Shown piece by piece: positions 19,352-28,080 of a stretch of 43,236 nucleotides of DNA; position 1 is the first letter of the stretch; each line of letters opens with the position of its first letter. The notes below the pieces were generated by a model, which was not told where the DNA came from, ran no database searches, and saw only the letters and a program-made list of their open reading frames with translations. Both the position numbers and the translations under genes were made by a program. This DNA is from Bacillota bacterium (GTDB taxonomy: Bacteria > Bacillota > UBA5301), in assembly GCA_012735535.1 (NCBI GenBank), contig JAAYHC010000023.1:1-43236 (forward strand), written 5' to 3'.

Positions 19352-19378
19352 TTAGCACTCGCCTCTTGTGAGTGCTAA
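19352..19378. promoter_or_regulatory. CIRCE operator (HrcA binding site)
   Basis: TTAGCACTC-N9-GAGTGCTAA, a perfect match to the CIRCE inverted repeat. It lies just downstream of the -10 box, covering the expected transcription start, so HrcA bound here would block hrcA-grpE-dnaK-dnaJ and whatever reads on into prmA-rsmE-mtaB-hit. Confidence 0.98.
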
Positions 19379-19382
19379 AATA

Positions 19383-19411
19383 AAAATAACATTCCGCCCT
19401 TTCTTTGTCAA
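19383..19411 (-). promoter_or_regulatory. Sigma-A promoter of the hrcA-dnaK operon
   Basis: Minus strand TTGACA (19406-19411), 17-base spacer, TATTTT (19383-19388). It abuts the CIRCE element. The end of hemW is only 10 bases upstream and no terminator separates them. Confidence 0.85.
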
Positions 19412-19420
19412 GAATGGGAA

Positions 19421-20578
19421 TTACGGTACAAAGGTCAAGAAAATGCGGTTAGATAAGGACATGCCCGACTCGGTCAGCCCGATGGTCTGGCCTTGGCGCC
19501 AAATAAGACCCATTTGCTGATAGCTAATGATTTTTTCTCCGTACCGACGCCAAAATTCGGCCGCCGACATCCCAGGGATCGTTTCCATATTCAAGCCGTA
19601 CTTGGTGCGTAAAGCGAGAATAATCCGCTCGAAAGCTAATTGCTCCTTGGTCAACTTCTCGATTAACTCGGCAGCCGGGAATTGCTTGTCCCCCTGTCCA
19701 CTGCGGATGGTCGCCGTATACACCCAGGGATCGCCGAGATTACGGTAACGATACCCCTCCATAAAACCCGCAGCTCCCGCACCAACCCCCAAATATGGCT
19801 GATAGAGCCAATAACCGAGGTTGTGGCGGCTTTCTTTCCCTGGTTTGGCCCAGTTGGAGATCTCATAATGAATATACTCGGTCGGGTATAAACGATCGCA
19901 CGCATACTCCCACTGATCAGCCTGGATATCGGCGCTAACCTCGCGCGCCAAGCCCTGCTCGATCAAGTGGGCGAGCGGAGTATCTTCTTCAACCTGCAGC
20001 GAGTAAAGTGAAAGATGCTCCGGCTCGTAACGAAGCGCTGTTTCCAGATCGGCCTGCCAACGCGCATCAGAATCATCCGGCACCCCGTAAATCAGATCCA
20101 GCGACAGATTGTCGGTTGTTTCACGCAGCTTACCGACGGCTTGATGAGCCTGGTCCGCCGTGTGCCCCCGGCCCAATTTGGTCAGGGTGGCATCGTCAAA
20201 GCTTTGCACCCCTAAGCTGAACCGATTAACGCCGGCTTTTTTCAGGCCGCGCAGAACATCATCGGTACAGTCCAACGGATTCAGTTCGACTGTGATTTCG
20301 CATTCCGGAGCCAAGGAAAAGTACTTGGCGATGGCTTCCATGATGAGCACGATGCGCGCGGTATCCAACAATGGTGGAGTACCCCCGCCCAGATAGACCG
20401 AGGTGATCTCATGCTGGTGCGGGAAGATGCGGGCATAGTGCCTGAGCTCATATTCAATAGCTAATACATACAAGTCTAAGTCCGCTTCACTGAACCGGTG
20501 GAGCGGAAAAGAATTGAAATCGCAGTAGTAGCACTTTGCCCGGCAAATCGGGATATGCACATACAAACCAAGGCCCAT
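19421..20578 (-). CDS. hemW: Radical-SAM heme chaperone HemW
   Basis: HemW (formerly annotated as oxygen-independent coproporphyrinogen oxidase-like) binds and delivers heme. The radical-SAM cluster site is CRAKCYYCDFNSFP near the N-terminus (CxxxCxxC), followed by SVYLGGGTPPLLD, EITVELNPLDCTDD and RFSLGVQSFDDATLTKLGRGH, and a C-terminal HemN-type domain. 385 aa. It lacks the N-terminal extension and extra cysteine typical of true HemN. Starts 2 bases after the lepA stop, so it is cotranscribed with lepA; lepA-hemW-hrcA is the usual Firmicutes order. Confidence 0.93.
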   Translation of the reverse strand: MGLGLYVHIPICRAKCYYCDFNSFPLHRFSEADLDLYVLAIEYELRHYARIFPHQHEITSVYLGGGTPPLLDTARIVLIMEAIAKYFSLAPECEITVELNPLDCTDDVLRGLKKAGVNRFSLGVQSFDDATLTKLGRGHTADQAHQAVGKLRETTDNLSLDLIYGVPDDSDARWQADLETALRYEPEHLSLYSLQVEEDTPLAHLIEQGLAREVSADIQADQWEYACDRLYPTEYIHYEISNWAKPGKESRHNLGYWLYQPYLGVGAGAAGFMEGYRYRNLGDPWVYTATIRSGQGDKQFPAAELIEKLTKEQLAFERIILALRTKYGLNMETIPGMSAAEFWRRYGEKIISYQQMGLIWRQGQTIGLTESGMSLSNRIFLTFVP

Positions 20579-20580
20579 GA

Positions 20581-22374
20581 TTAATCATCCGTCTGCAGCA
20601 CAGCCATAAAGGCCTCCTGAGGTATCTCCACATTACCCAGGGCCTTCATCCGCCGCTTGCCTTCCTTTTGCTTTTCTAATAACTTCCGCTTGCGGGTAAT
20701 ATCTCCTCCATAGCACTTGGCCAAGACGTCTTTGCGGAGCGCCCGGATCGTTTCCCGCGCAATTATCTTGTTCCCGATGGCGGCTTGGATCGGCACCTCA
20801 AATAACTGACTGGGAATGATCTCTTTAAGCTTTTTGGCCAACTCACGCCCCCGGGGGTACGCCTTATCCTGATGCACAATCGTGCTTAAGGCATCGACAG
20901 GCTTGCCGTTAACCAAGATGTCCAGCTTAACCAGTTTAGACTCCTTATACCCACTGAACTGATAGTCAAAAGAAGCATACCCCTTGGTCCGCGATTTCAG
21001 CTTATCAAAGAAGTCCATCAAAATCTCGCTGAGCGGCAACTCGTAAACCAGCCGCACCCTAGTGGTGTCCAGGTACTCCATATTCTGAAAAATCCCGCGC
21101 TTATCCTGGGCCAGTTCCATGACGGGTCCGACGAAATCTTGCGGCACAATTATGGAACCGGTGACATACGGTTCAAAGATCGCCTCAATCTCCTGAGGTT
21201 TTGGCAACAAGGCCGGATTATCGACATACAGTTCCGTCCCATCAGTCTTTTGCACCCGGTAGCGGACGCTTGGCGCAGTAGTAATCAGCTCTAAGCCATA
21301 CTCTCGTTCCAGCCGCTCTTGGATAATTTCCATGTGCAATAGGCCCAAGAAACCGCAGCGAAAACCAAACCCCAAAGCAACGGAGCTTTCCGGCTCGAAC
21401 TCTAGTGCGGCATCGTTGAGCTGCAGTTTTTCCAAAGCATCACGCAGCGCGGTGAAAGCGTCATTGTCAACAGGGTACAAACCCGAAAAAACCATCGGGG
21501 TCGCCTTGCGATAGCCTGGCAGGGGCTTAGCCGCCGGCCGTTCGGTCGAGGTGATGGTATCGCCGACATGCACATCCTTAACGTTTTTCACACCCGCGAT
21601 GATACAGCCGACCTCGCCGGCCCCCAGAGAATCGACGGGAACCAGTTTAGGCCGAAAGACACCAAGACCGTCGACCTCGAAACTTTTATTGGAAGCCATA
21701 AAGGTGATTTGATCGCCGACTTTTACCCGGCCGTGCACGATACGCACATACGCGATGACCCCCCGATACGAATCATAGGCGGAGTCAAAGATTAAGGCCT
21801 GCAAAGGGGCCTCTTCGCTACCTGTCGGCGGCGGGATCCGCTCGACTACGGCCTCCAAGATATCCTCAATGCCCTCACCCGTTTTGGCGCTGGCCAAAAT
21901 GGCCTCGTCCGGGTCAAGGCCAATCTCTTCCAGCTCGCGCTTAATCCGCTCCGGGTCGGCGCTCGGCAGATCAATCTTATTGATCACCGGGATTATTTCC
22001 AGATCATTCTCGAGGGCCAAATACAAGTTGGCTAAAGTTTGCGCTTCCACACCCTGCGAAGCATCGACAACGAGTAAAGCTCCCTCACAAGCCGCCAAAG
22101 ACCGGGAAACCTCGTAAGAGAAATCCACGTGCCCGGGGGTATCAATCAAGTTTAGAATGTACTCCTCCCCATTTTTGGCCCGGTAGTTCAGGCGCACCGC
22201 CTGCATCTTGATCGTGATACCGCGCTCACGCTCCAGATCCATACTGTCGAGCAGTTGTGAGGTCATTTCGCGTTGGCTGACAGTGCCGGTATCTTCAAGA
22301 ATCCGATCGGCCAGGGTTGATTTGCCGTGATCGATATGCGCGATAATACAAAAATTACGGATCTTTGACTGCAT
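20581..22374 (-). CDS. lepA: Elongation factor 4 (LepA)
   Basis: Ribosome-associated translational GTPase that influences initiation and back-translocation. G1 [18 protein letters not shown]2 [13 protein letters not shown]3 DTPGHVDF and G4 [11 protein letters not shown] are intact, followed by EF-G-like domains and the LepA-specific C-terminal domain ([22 protein letters not shown]). The track starts at 22392; aligned to the family the ATG at 22374 ([15 protein letters not shown]) is more usual, though the ribosome site (GGATGGGG) is 12 bases away, so the start is uncertain. 597 aa. Confidence 0.95.
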   Translation of the reverse strand: MQSKIRNFCIIAHIDHGKSTLADRILEDTGTVSQREMTSQLLDSMDLERERGITIKMQAVRLNYRAKNGEEYILNLIDTPGHVDFSYEVSRSLAACEGALLVVDASQGVEAQTLANLYLALENDLEIIPVINKIDLPSADPERIKRELEEIGLDPDEAILASAKTGEGIEDILEAVVERIPPPTGSEEAPLQALIFDSAYDSYRGVIAYVRIVHGRVKVGDQITFMASNKSFEVDGLGVFRPKLVPVDSLGAGEVGCIIAGVKNVKDVHVGDTITSTERPAAKPLPGYRKATPMVFSGLYPVDNDAFTALRDALEKLQLNDAALEFEPESSVALGFGFRCGFLGLLHMEIIQERLEREYGLELITTAPSVRYRVQKTDGTELYVDNPALLPKPQEIEAIFEPYVTGSIIVPQDFVGPVMELAQDKRGIFQNMEYLDTTRVRLVYELPLSEILMDFFDKLKSRTKGYASFDYQFSGYKESKLVKLDILVNGKPVDALSTIVHQDKAYPRGRELAKKLKEIIPSQLFEVPIQAAIGNKIIARETIRALRKDVLAKCYGGDITRKRKLLEKQKEGKRRMKALGNVEIPQEAFMAVLQTDD

Positions 22375-22419
22375 CTTAAGGTAATACCCCATCCTATCTG
22401 TTAAAGTAATCTACCATCC

Positions 22420-22448
22420 ACTATATAAAATAACGGCCAAACCTTCAA
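22420..22448 (-). promoter_or_regulatory. Possible sigma-A promoter of lepA-hemW
   Basis: Minus strand TTGAAG (22443-22448), 17-base spacer, TATAGT (22420-22425), overlapping the end of murJ. Moderate match to consensus; no terminator lies between murJ and lepA. Confidence 0.4.
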
Positions 22449-24013
22449 CTCTTACGGTGTTTGATCTTCCGGGAGAAGGCGTTTAAGACTTGATGCAGCT
22501 CCTCCATTTTCAGGGCATAGGTTACTGCAAAATAGGTCACTGCACCAAACAGAATGGGAACTAAAGTTTCAATAGCCCGGGCGCGCATGAGTTCCAAGTT
22601 CAACCGACCGGCGAGATACGAATGGGTAGCCAAGACAACCGCCGACATTACTAAAGCTGCACAAAACATTTTAGTGACCGCAACCGTGATTCGCCGCCCA
22701 TCGATGCCGCCTAGCCTGCGCCGGATAATTACAACCGCGATAACCATGTTGACGATACTGCTCAGTGAAAAAGCAAGCGCTAACCCATGAAGCTGCAAAT
22801 TGGTGAAATTGAGGAAGAATAGGTTGAGGCCAAAATTGACGAAGAAAGTGATTACGCCGATTTTCACCGGGGTGATCGTATCTTGGAATGAATAGTAAAC
22901 TCTGGTGATAATCTGTAGCGTGGCTTGGCTGAACAGGGCCAGCGAAAAAAAGACGAGCGCTCCGGCGGTAATAACCGTATCCTCAGCTGTAAATTCCCCG
23001 GTCTGGTACAACAGGCGCACAATCGGTTCACTCAGGATCATCAATCCGAGCATCGCCGGGATGGTGATGTAATAAATCGAACGCAAGCTGAGCGAAACGG
23101 TCTGTTTGAGCTCTGCTAACTCAGCCAAGGCCGCCTGCGTAGTCATCGTTGGAAAGGCCGCGGTCGAGACGGCCATCGCAAACACTCCCAGAGGTAATTG
23201 CATTAACCGATTGGCTAGCCGAAAAGCCGTAATTGACCCTTCCGGCAGGGCAGAAGCAAGGTTTTGGGTAACCAGCAAATTCAACTGAATGATCGAGAGC
23301 CCGAAGACCGAAGGGAGCATCAGTTTGAACATCTTACGCACGCCGGGGTGCGCCAGGTCAATGCGCCAGCGATAGCCGGCATTGAGTTTGCGGGCCGCGC
23401 AAAACTGGGTCAGAAAATTCCCTACCGCACCACAAACTACCCCGGCCGCCAGGGCATAAACCCCGTATCTCCTTCCCAGGGCATAAGTGGCAATGATGAT
23501 GGCAATGTTGTAGATGATCGGACCGAGTGCAGGCGGGCCAAAACGTTTATAGGAATACAGAATGCCCATACCTAGACCGGCTAAAGCCGTGAAGAAAACC
23601 GCGGGAAACATGATCCGCATTAAGGAGATGAGCAGGACCAACCGCTCGCCGCTAAAGTCGTAGGCGACCAAGGGAGCCAAATAGGGTGAAAAGATCATCC
23701 CCAGGACCGTAAAGCCCAACAAGAGCAAGAAGATCAGGTTTAAAAAGCTGCTCCCGACATGCCAGGCCTCGGCTTCTTTACCTTTGGCTAAATATTCGGT
23801 AAAGACAGGGATAAAAGCCGCGCTCAGCGCACCTCCGACTAAAAGATAATACATTAAGTCCGGAATAGAAAAAGCGGCGAAAAAAGCATCTGTCACCGCA
23901 CTACGTCCAAAAATATCGGCTACCGCCCGCTCCCGGACGAAACCCAACAATCTGCTGGCCAGGATAGCAACCATCATAAATCCGGCTGCCCTGGCAACTT
24001 GGCGTTGTGACAT
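22445..24013 (-). CDS. murJ: Lipid II flippase MurJ (MviN/MATE-like)
   Basis: Polytopic membrane protein of 522 aa with about 14 predicted helices; it moves lipid II across the membrane for peptidoglycan synthesis. Landmarks are AAGFMMVAILASRLLGFVRERAVADIFG at the N-terminus, FFAAFSIPDLMYYLLVGGALSAAFIPVF, and LPLGVFAMAVSTAAFPTM in the middle. The basic tail (SRKIKHRKS) is cytoplasmic. ATG 24013 has a GGAGGTC site. Some spore formers carry more than one MurJ/SpoVB-type transporter, so a sporulation-linked role beside spoIIP cannot be excluded. Confidence 0.92.
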   Translation of the reverse strand: MSQRQVARAAGFMMVAILASRLLGFVRERAVADIFGRSAVTDAFFAAFSIPDLMYYLLVGGALSAAFIPVFTEYLAKGKEAEAWHVGSSFLNLIFLLLLGFTVLGMIFSPYLAPLVAYDFSGERLVLLISLMRIMFPAVFFTALAGLGMGILYSYKRFGPPALGPIIYNIAIIIATYALGRRYGVYALAAGVVCGAVGNFLTQFCAARKLNAGYRWRIDLAHPGVRKMFKLMLPSVFGLSIIQLNLLVTQNLASALPEGSITAFRLANRLMQLPLGVFAMAVSTAAFPTMTTQAALAELAELKQTVSLSLRSIYYITIPAMLGLMILSEPIVRLLYQTGEFTAEDTVITAGALVFFSLALFSQATLQIITRVYYSFQDTITPVKIGVITFFVNFGLNLFFLNFTNLQLHGLALAFSLSSIVNMVIAVVIIRRRLGGIDGRRITVAVTKMFCAALVMSAVVLATHSYLAGRLNLELMRARAIETLVPILFGAVTYFAVTYALKMEELHQVLNAFSRKIKHRKS

Positions 24014-24100
24014 AAATGACCTCCGGCCCTTGCTTCATCTACAGGATGGTAGAATGCTTTGAGCTTTATTCCACTTCAGCCCTGAATCTCCTGCCACCAC

Positions 24101-25381
24101 CTAGTTTAAGAGCGTCGCCAGCGCATCAGCAACTAAGCGCGCCGATTTAATCGCTTCCTCCCGAGTGTTGTAGTGATCCCCGATCTCCAGTAAGATAGCT
24201 TGCGGGTGCAGCTCTTGGTTATATGGCCAGTCTTTGACGACAATGCCGCGGCTTAATCCGGGATAGAGCCTCTCCATCGCTTGATGCAGCCGGGTAGCCA
24301 GGCGGTGATTGTCTTCCCAGTGCGGGTTGCTGAACCCGACCCGCCCTTTGCCGACGACAATCGCTACCCGGGCGAGCATTTCTCCGGCTACGGTGGTGGC
24401 AATCGCCGTCTCAGGCGGTTTGGTCAAGCCGTCCCGGTGAATATCGAGTACTATCTGCACGCTGGGGTACTGGCGCAAAATATTTTCCAAGGTCAAGCGG
24501 GAGTTGGTGTAAGCATCCCGGAAGACCGGGTAATCATGGATTTGCCGGGAGTGAACGACGGGTATTTTATACTCCTCAGCTAAAATCCGGGCCAGTTCGT
24601 CACCGACGGAAATGACCCCGAGATCTTGGCCCCAGCAGTAGTCACCGGCGAAAAACTGTTCTCCTTTGGTGTGTTGGTCACGCCCATGGTACATTTCCGA
24701 ACTGTGCGTATGGTAAATTGCTACCAGGGGCTGATCCCCTTTGGCCCTTTCCGGCACCACCTCAACCTTGGGCGCTGACTCTTTTGGCAACAGTGCAGGG
24801 TCCGGAGCGCGTTCCGTCATATAGGCAGGCAATTCGAAATCAGAACCAAGAAACTGCGCTTCTAGGATACTTTCAACCTCATACAAATCCACGTTGGTAA
24901 CCGTAGTAACCAGTTGTCTGACCATGGCCGGCAGATCAAAGTCAATAGGCTCACTCCCGGCGGCAACTCGCGGCAGACCGGCCTCCAACAACTGAGCCGG
25001 AATATCCTCGTTGGCCTGCAGGCTAAAGACCAAACTTGGGTACAGCTCATCTTTGATCCACCTAGCTCCGGCAACCCCGCATTCCCATCCGGCCCGGAGG
25101 AGTGAAGTTACCAGTCTGCCTGTTTCCAAAGGATGCTTGATAACCAGCGACCCACAGGCAATTAGAACAATGGCTGTGGCCATTTGCACCCAGAAGCGGC
25201 GGCCAAGGAACGCTCGCACCGGCTTGCGGCGCGGCGTCTGCAGCGTGGTAACCCAGCGCGGTACGGCCCCACCGCGCCTGCGCGCATAAGTCAAAGCCCA
25301 GCGACGAAACAAGCGATGCAAGCGCAACGCAAAAACCTGGCAATATCCGCGTATATTCCGTTGCCGCAGGTGCCTGGCCAT
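24101..25381 (-). CDS. spoIIP: Stage II sporulation protein P (SpoIIP)
   Basis: Peptidoglycan amidase/endopeptidase of the SpoIIDMP complex that thins septal wall during engulfment. The protein (426 aa) has a basic cytoplasmic N-terminus, a membrane anchor at about residues 45-65 (FWVQMATAIVLIACGSLVI), a variable stretch, and the amidase domain from about residue 215 with VAIYHTHSSEMYHG, IVLDIHRDGL and EIGDHYNTREEA. Metal ligands His (HTHSSE) and the catalytic Glu near the end are present. Expression should be under sigma-E, as the promoter at 25410-25436 suggests. Transcribed away from holA. Confidence 0.95.
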   Translation of the reverse strand: MARHLRQRNIRGYCQVFALRLHRLFRRWALTYARRRGGAVPRWVTTLQTPRRKPVRAFLGRRFWVQMATAIVLIACGSLVIKHPLETGRLVTSLLRAGWECGVAGARWIKDELYPSLVFSLQANEDIPAQLLEAGLPRVAAGSEPIDFDLPAMVRQLVTTVTNVDLYEVESILEAQFLGSDFELPAYMTERAPDPALLPKESAPKVEVVPERAKGDQPLVAIYHTHSSEMYHGRDQHTKGEQFFAGDYCWGQDLGVISVGDELARILAEEYKIPVVHSRQIHDYPVFRDAYTNSRLTLENILRQYPSVQIVLDIHRDGLTKPPETAIATTVAGEMLARVAIVVGKGRVGFSNPHWEDNHRLATRLHQAMERLYPGLSRGIVVKDWPYNQELHPQAILLEIGDHYNTREEAIKSARLVADALATLLN

Positions 25382-25409
25382 CCTGCTCCCCCCATCGTTT
25401 TACCCATTA

Positions 25410-25436
25410 ATTGTATGCTTCGGACAATCGGGTTAT
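25410..25436 (-). promoter_or_regulatory. Sigma-E promoter of spoIIP
   Basis: Minus strand ATA (25434-25436), 16-base spacer, CATACAAT (25410-25417), an essentially perfect sigma-E match. It lies about 30 bases before the spoIIP start, as expected for a mother-cell engulfment gene. Confidence 0.75.
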
Positions 25437-25511
25437 GTCCCAAGGCGGGCAGGATTATCTTTGGCCAAAGCGGAACTAGCTTTAAGATATCGGTAAAGTC
25501 GGAGGGATTGG

Positions 25512-26528
25512 TTGGTGGCAGTGAGCGCACCTCAGTTAATAGAGCAGACCGCCAAAGCGGTGGCCGGTGGCGATTGCGCCCCGATTCTTTTTCTTTCTGC
25601 CGAATCCTATCTGGTTGAAACTGCTGTCCAAGCCGTCACAACCGCTTGGCTTGGCACCGAACCTGACCAGTTTCAGCTGATTAGCCTCAACTGCCGGGAG
25701 TTTTCCCCCGATGATTATCTGGCGAATGTACTGACCTTTGGGATGTTCGCCCAGCGTCGTCTAGCAATACTTTCCGATATTGATCTGCTTAATGCGGCCG
25801 GGCTCGATCTGGTCGCCGATTCCTTCGGTCATCTACCACCGGAGACTCTGGTGGTGTGCACCGCAGCAACAAAGAAGAACATCAAGAGCAAATTGCTGCA
25901 AGCGCTACAAGCAGCGGGAAAAATCATCGAATTGCCCGCCTTGCGTGGTCTGGATCTTGTCAGTTGGCTGCGCAAAATGGCTAAAGCGGAAAAACTCACG
26001 TTGGATCCACAGGTCGAGGCTGAACTGATCGCGACTTTTAGCGGCGACCTTAACCAGTTACAGTCTGAACTGGCCAAACTGGCTGCATATAAAGGCATTG
26101 CTGGGTCAGCAGTCTCGATCGCCGATCTCAAAGCCGTCATGGGTCGGTCCAGCCTTCACTCTATTTTTAATCTCACAGATGCCATAGGCGAGCAAAACCT
26201 CAGCCGAGCTAGGAGCGAATTGCTGAACTTGTTAAATGCCGGAGAAAATCCGGCCTACATCGTTGCGATGCTCCAGTGGCACCTGGCCAACCTCTGGCAG
26301 TGCAAGGCAGCACCCTCTACCGATCCGCAAGCTTTGGCCAAACAGCTAGGCATCCACCCCTATGTGGCAAAAAAGTGTCTGAAACAGGCCGCTAATTTCG
26401 AACTCGCCACCCTGGAGAAGTCATATCTATTAGCTGTTGAGTGTGAATTTCGCCTGAAAGCAGGAAAAGCCCCACGCGCAGACGTGGAGCTTGACCGCTT
26501 AATCGTTGAAACTATCGCCAATCTGTGA
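25512..26528 (+). CDS. holA: DNA polymerase III delta subunit
   Basis: Clamp-loader subunit that opens the beta clamp. 338 aa with the N-terminal AAA-like domain (APILFLSAESYLVETAVQAV), the mid region LVVCTAATKKNIKSKLLQALQAAGKIIELPALRGLDLVSWLRK, and the C-terminal collar domain (SIFNLTDAIGEQNLSRARSELLNLLNAGENPAYIVAMLQWHL). The start is TTG 25512 or GTG 25515, both behind GGAGGGAT at 25501. One of only two plus-strand genes. No strong sigma-A promoter is seen in the 130-base divergent gap with spoIIP. It ends 4 bases from the end of rpsT, which runs the other way. Confidence 0.92.
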   Translation: MVAVSAPQLIEQTAKAVAGGDCAPILFLSAESYLVETAVQAVTTAWLGTEPDQFQLISLNCREFSPDDYLANVLTFGMFAQRRLAILSDIDLLNAAGLDLVADSFGHLPPETLVVCTAATKKNIKSKLLQALQAAGKIIELPALRGLDLVSWLRKMAKAEKLTLDPQVEAELIATFSGDLNQLQSELAKLAAYKGIAGSAVSIADLKAVMGRSSLHSIFNLTDAIGEQNLSRARSELLNLLNAGENPAYIVAMLQWHLANLWQCKAAPSTDPQALAKQLGIHPYVAKKCLKQAANFELATLEKSYLLAVECEFRLKAGKAPRADVELDRLIVETIANL

Positions 26529-26532
26529 GCAC

Positions 26533-26796
26533 TTATTCGCCGGCTTGGGCCATCTTTTTGGCTAAGCGTGATTTTTGGCGAGCCGCCTTGTTTTTATGAA
26601 TAATGCCCTTTGCGGCCGCTTTGTCCAGCTTAGAAGCGGCGAGCTTTACATAGTCGGCCGCATCAGCTGACTGGGCCTCAATAGCAGAGATTGCCCGCTT
26701 GAGGGTGGTCTTAACCTCGGACTTGATTGCCTTGTTATACAGGCGATTCTCGGCTGACTTTTTCACATCTTTCACAGAGGACTTAATGTTCGGCAT
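26533..26796 (-). CDS. rpsT: 30S ribosomal protein S20
   Basis: Primary 16S rRNA-binding protein of the 30S body, an alpha-helical bundle of 87 aa. PNIKSSVKDVKKSAENRLYNKAIKSEVKTTLKRAI and the basic end KGIIHKNKAARQKSRLAKKM are canonical. Two ATG codons stand in tandem (26799, 26796); the second gives the family start MPNIKS. AGGGGGGTG precedes. Monocistronic with its own promoter; the convergent neighbour holA ends 4 bases away, so its terminator, if any, lies in holA and I see none. Confidence 0.96.
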   Translation of the reverse strand: MPNIKSSVKDVKKSAENRLYNKAIKSEVKTTLKRAISAIEAQSADAADYVKLAASKLDKAAAKGIIHKNKAARQKSRLAKKMAQAGE

Positions 26797-26829
26797 CATG
26801 ACACCCCCCTCACCAGAAATTCGAACCTA

Positions 26830-26858
26830 ATTTTATCACAACTATCCAAGAATGTAAA
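26830..26858 (-). promoter_or_regulatory. Sigma-A promoter of rpsT
   Basis: Minus strand TTTACA (26853-26858), 17-base spacer, TAAAAT (26830-26835), five of six matches in each box. Confidence 0.75.
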
Positions 26859-26934
26859 CACACCCATTTACTGAGGCATACCACCACTTTAGTAGGGAAA
26901 GCTATTTGGTAGTAACCTGTAAGGATGGTGAGGT

Positions 26935-28080
26935 ATGAAACACTCAGATCGGCTCGTCCGTTTGATCAACTCATGGATCGGCGAAAACGATGAGGTCACA
27001 GATCCCTTTGAGCATGCGCACAGTATCCGGACCGACTTGGCCTTAGAAGCGACGGAAGTCATTAAAGCCGATCGCGGCCAAGAAATACCCGGGGCTAAGG
27101 TCGAAGTAATCGATGGCAAATACGCCAAGGTAACACGCATGGGTATTTTAACCGCCCAAGCGGCAAAAATCGTGGGGAAAATGCCCGGCCACTATTCGAC
27201 GATCGAAGCTCCCCAAATGCGTACCCGCAATCGTGATCTGCAGGAAGAGGTTAGTCAACTTTTTGCTAAAGAAATCGAACGCTTTTTACACACAATCAAA
27301 CAAGATGACCTGGTGCTTGTAGTCGGACTGGGCAACTGGAATGCCACCCCCGACGCCATTGGACCGCGGGTAATTCATCATCTGCTGGTCACCAGGCACC
27401 TGCACAAATATGCTCCCCCCGAGCTATCGGGAGGATTGCGACCGGTAGCCGCTATCGCACCGGGAGTAATGGGAACTACGGGCATCGAAACCGGCGAAAT
27501 AGTCCTCGGTTTGGTCAAACAAATCAAGCCGGCGATGGTCATTGCGGTGGATGCCTTGGCTTCCCGCTCGGTGGAAAGAGTGTGCACAACAATTCAGATT
27601 TCCAATACCGGTATCAATCCTGGAGCCGGTGTGGGCAACCGGCGGCTAAGTATCACCCCGGAAACTCTGGGAGTACCGGTTCTGGCGGTCGGCGTACCCA
27701 CAGTCGTCCACGCGACGACTTTGGTCAACGATGCGCTCAGACTGATTGAAGGTGATCAGTACGGCACCCAAGAAGCCAAACGACCCAAAACTACCTTTGG
27801 CCGGATAAATGTACTGGGTAATTCGGAGCCGGCCGGCGAGTCCGAACCTGCCCAACCGGAAAGCAAGCTCAATCGGTTAGCCGCCCTTAGCGAATTACCG
27901 CCTCTGCAAAAACAACAGATCGTCCAAGAGCTGCTGGCGCCCTTCATGGGGTCATTAATCATGACCCCCAAAGAAATCGATGTATTTATCGAGGATATGG
28001 CCGAAGTTGTCGCCGGCGGCTTGAATGCAGCTCTGCATCCGGGCATCGAACTCGCGGATATTCTCAAGTACTTAAAGTAA
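26935..28080 (+). CDS. gpr: Germination protease GPR
   Basis: Aspartic endoprotease that degrades small acid-soluble proteins at germination; made as a zymogen in the forespore. The N-terminal RTDLALEATEVI is the propeptide autocleavage region, resembling the cleavage site in SASPs. Further family marks are VGLGNWNATPDAIGPRVIHHLLVTRHL, ALASRSVERVCTTIQISNTGINPGAGVGNRR and the tail with TPKEIDVFIEDMAEVVAGGLNAALHP. 381 aa. ATG is preceded by GGTGAGG. I looked for a sigma-G/sigma-F box upstream and found none that is convincing. Its last 9 bases overlap the end of comEC on the other strand. Confidence 0.95.
   Translation: MKHSDRLVRLINSWIGENDEVTDPFEHAHSIRTDLALEATEVIKADRGQEIPGAKVEVIDGKYAKVTRMGILTAQAAKIVGKMPGHYSTIEAPQMRTRNRDLQEEVSQLFAKEIERFLHTIKQDDLVLVVGLGNWNATPDAIGPRVIHHLLVTRHLHKYAPPELSGGLRPVAAIAPGVMGTTGIETGEIVLGLVKQIKPAMVIAVDALASRSVERVCTTIQISNTGINPGAGVGNRRLSITPETLGVPVLAVGVPTVVHATTLVNDALRLIEGDQYGTQEAKRPKTTFGRINVLGNSEPAGESEPAQPESKLNRLAALSELPPLQKQQIVQELLAPFMGSLIMTPKEIDVFIEDMAEVVAGGLNAALHPGIELADILKYLK

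Noticed and set aside
19302-19358. N-terminal extension of HrcA in the track
   Set aside because: The extra start lies inside the CIRCE element and beside the promoter, so it would be at or before the transcript start; the family start is at 19301.
26800-26934. Sigma-G/sigma-F promoter for gpr
   Set aside because: GCATA and GAATG -35-like words occur, but no -10 box at a sensible distance.
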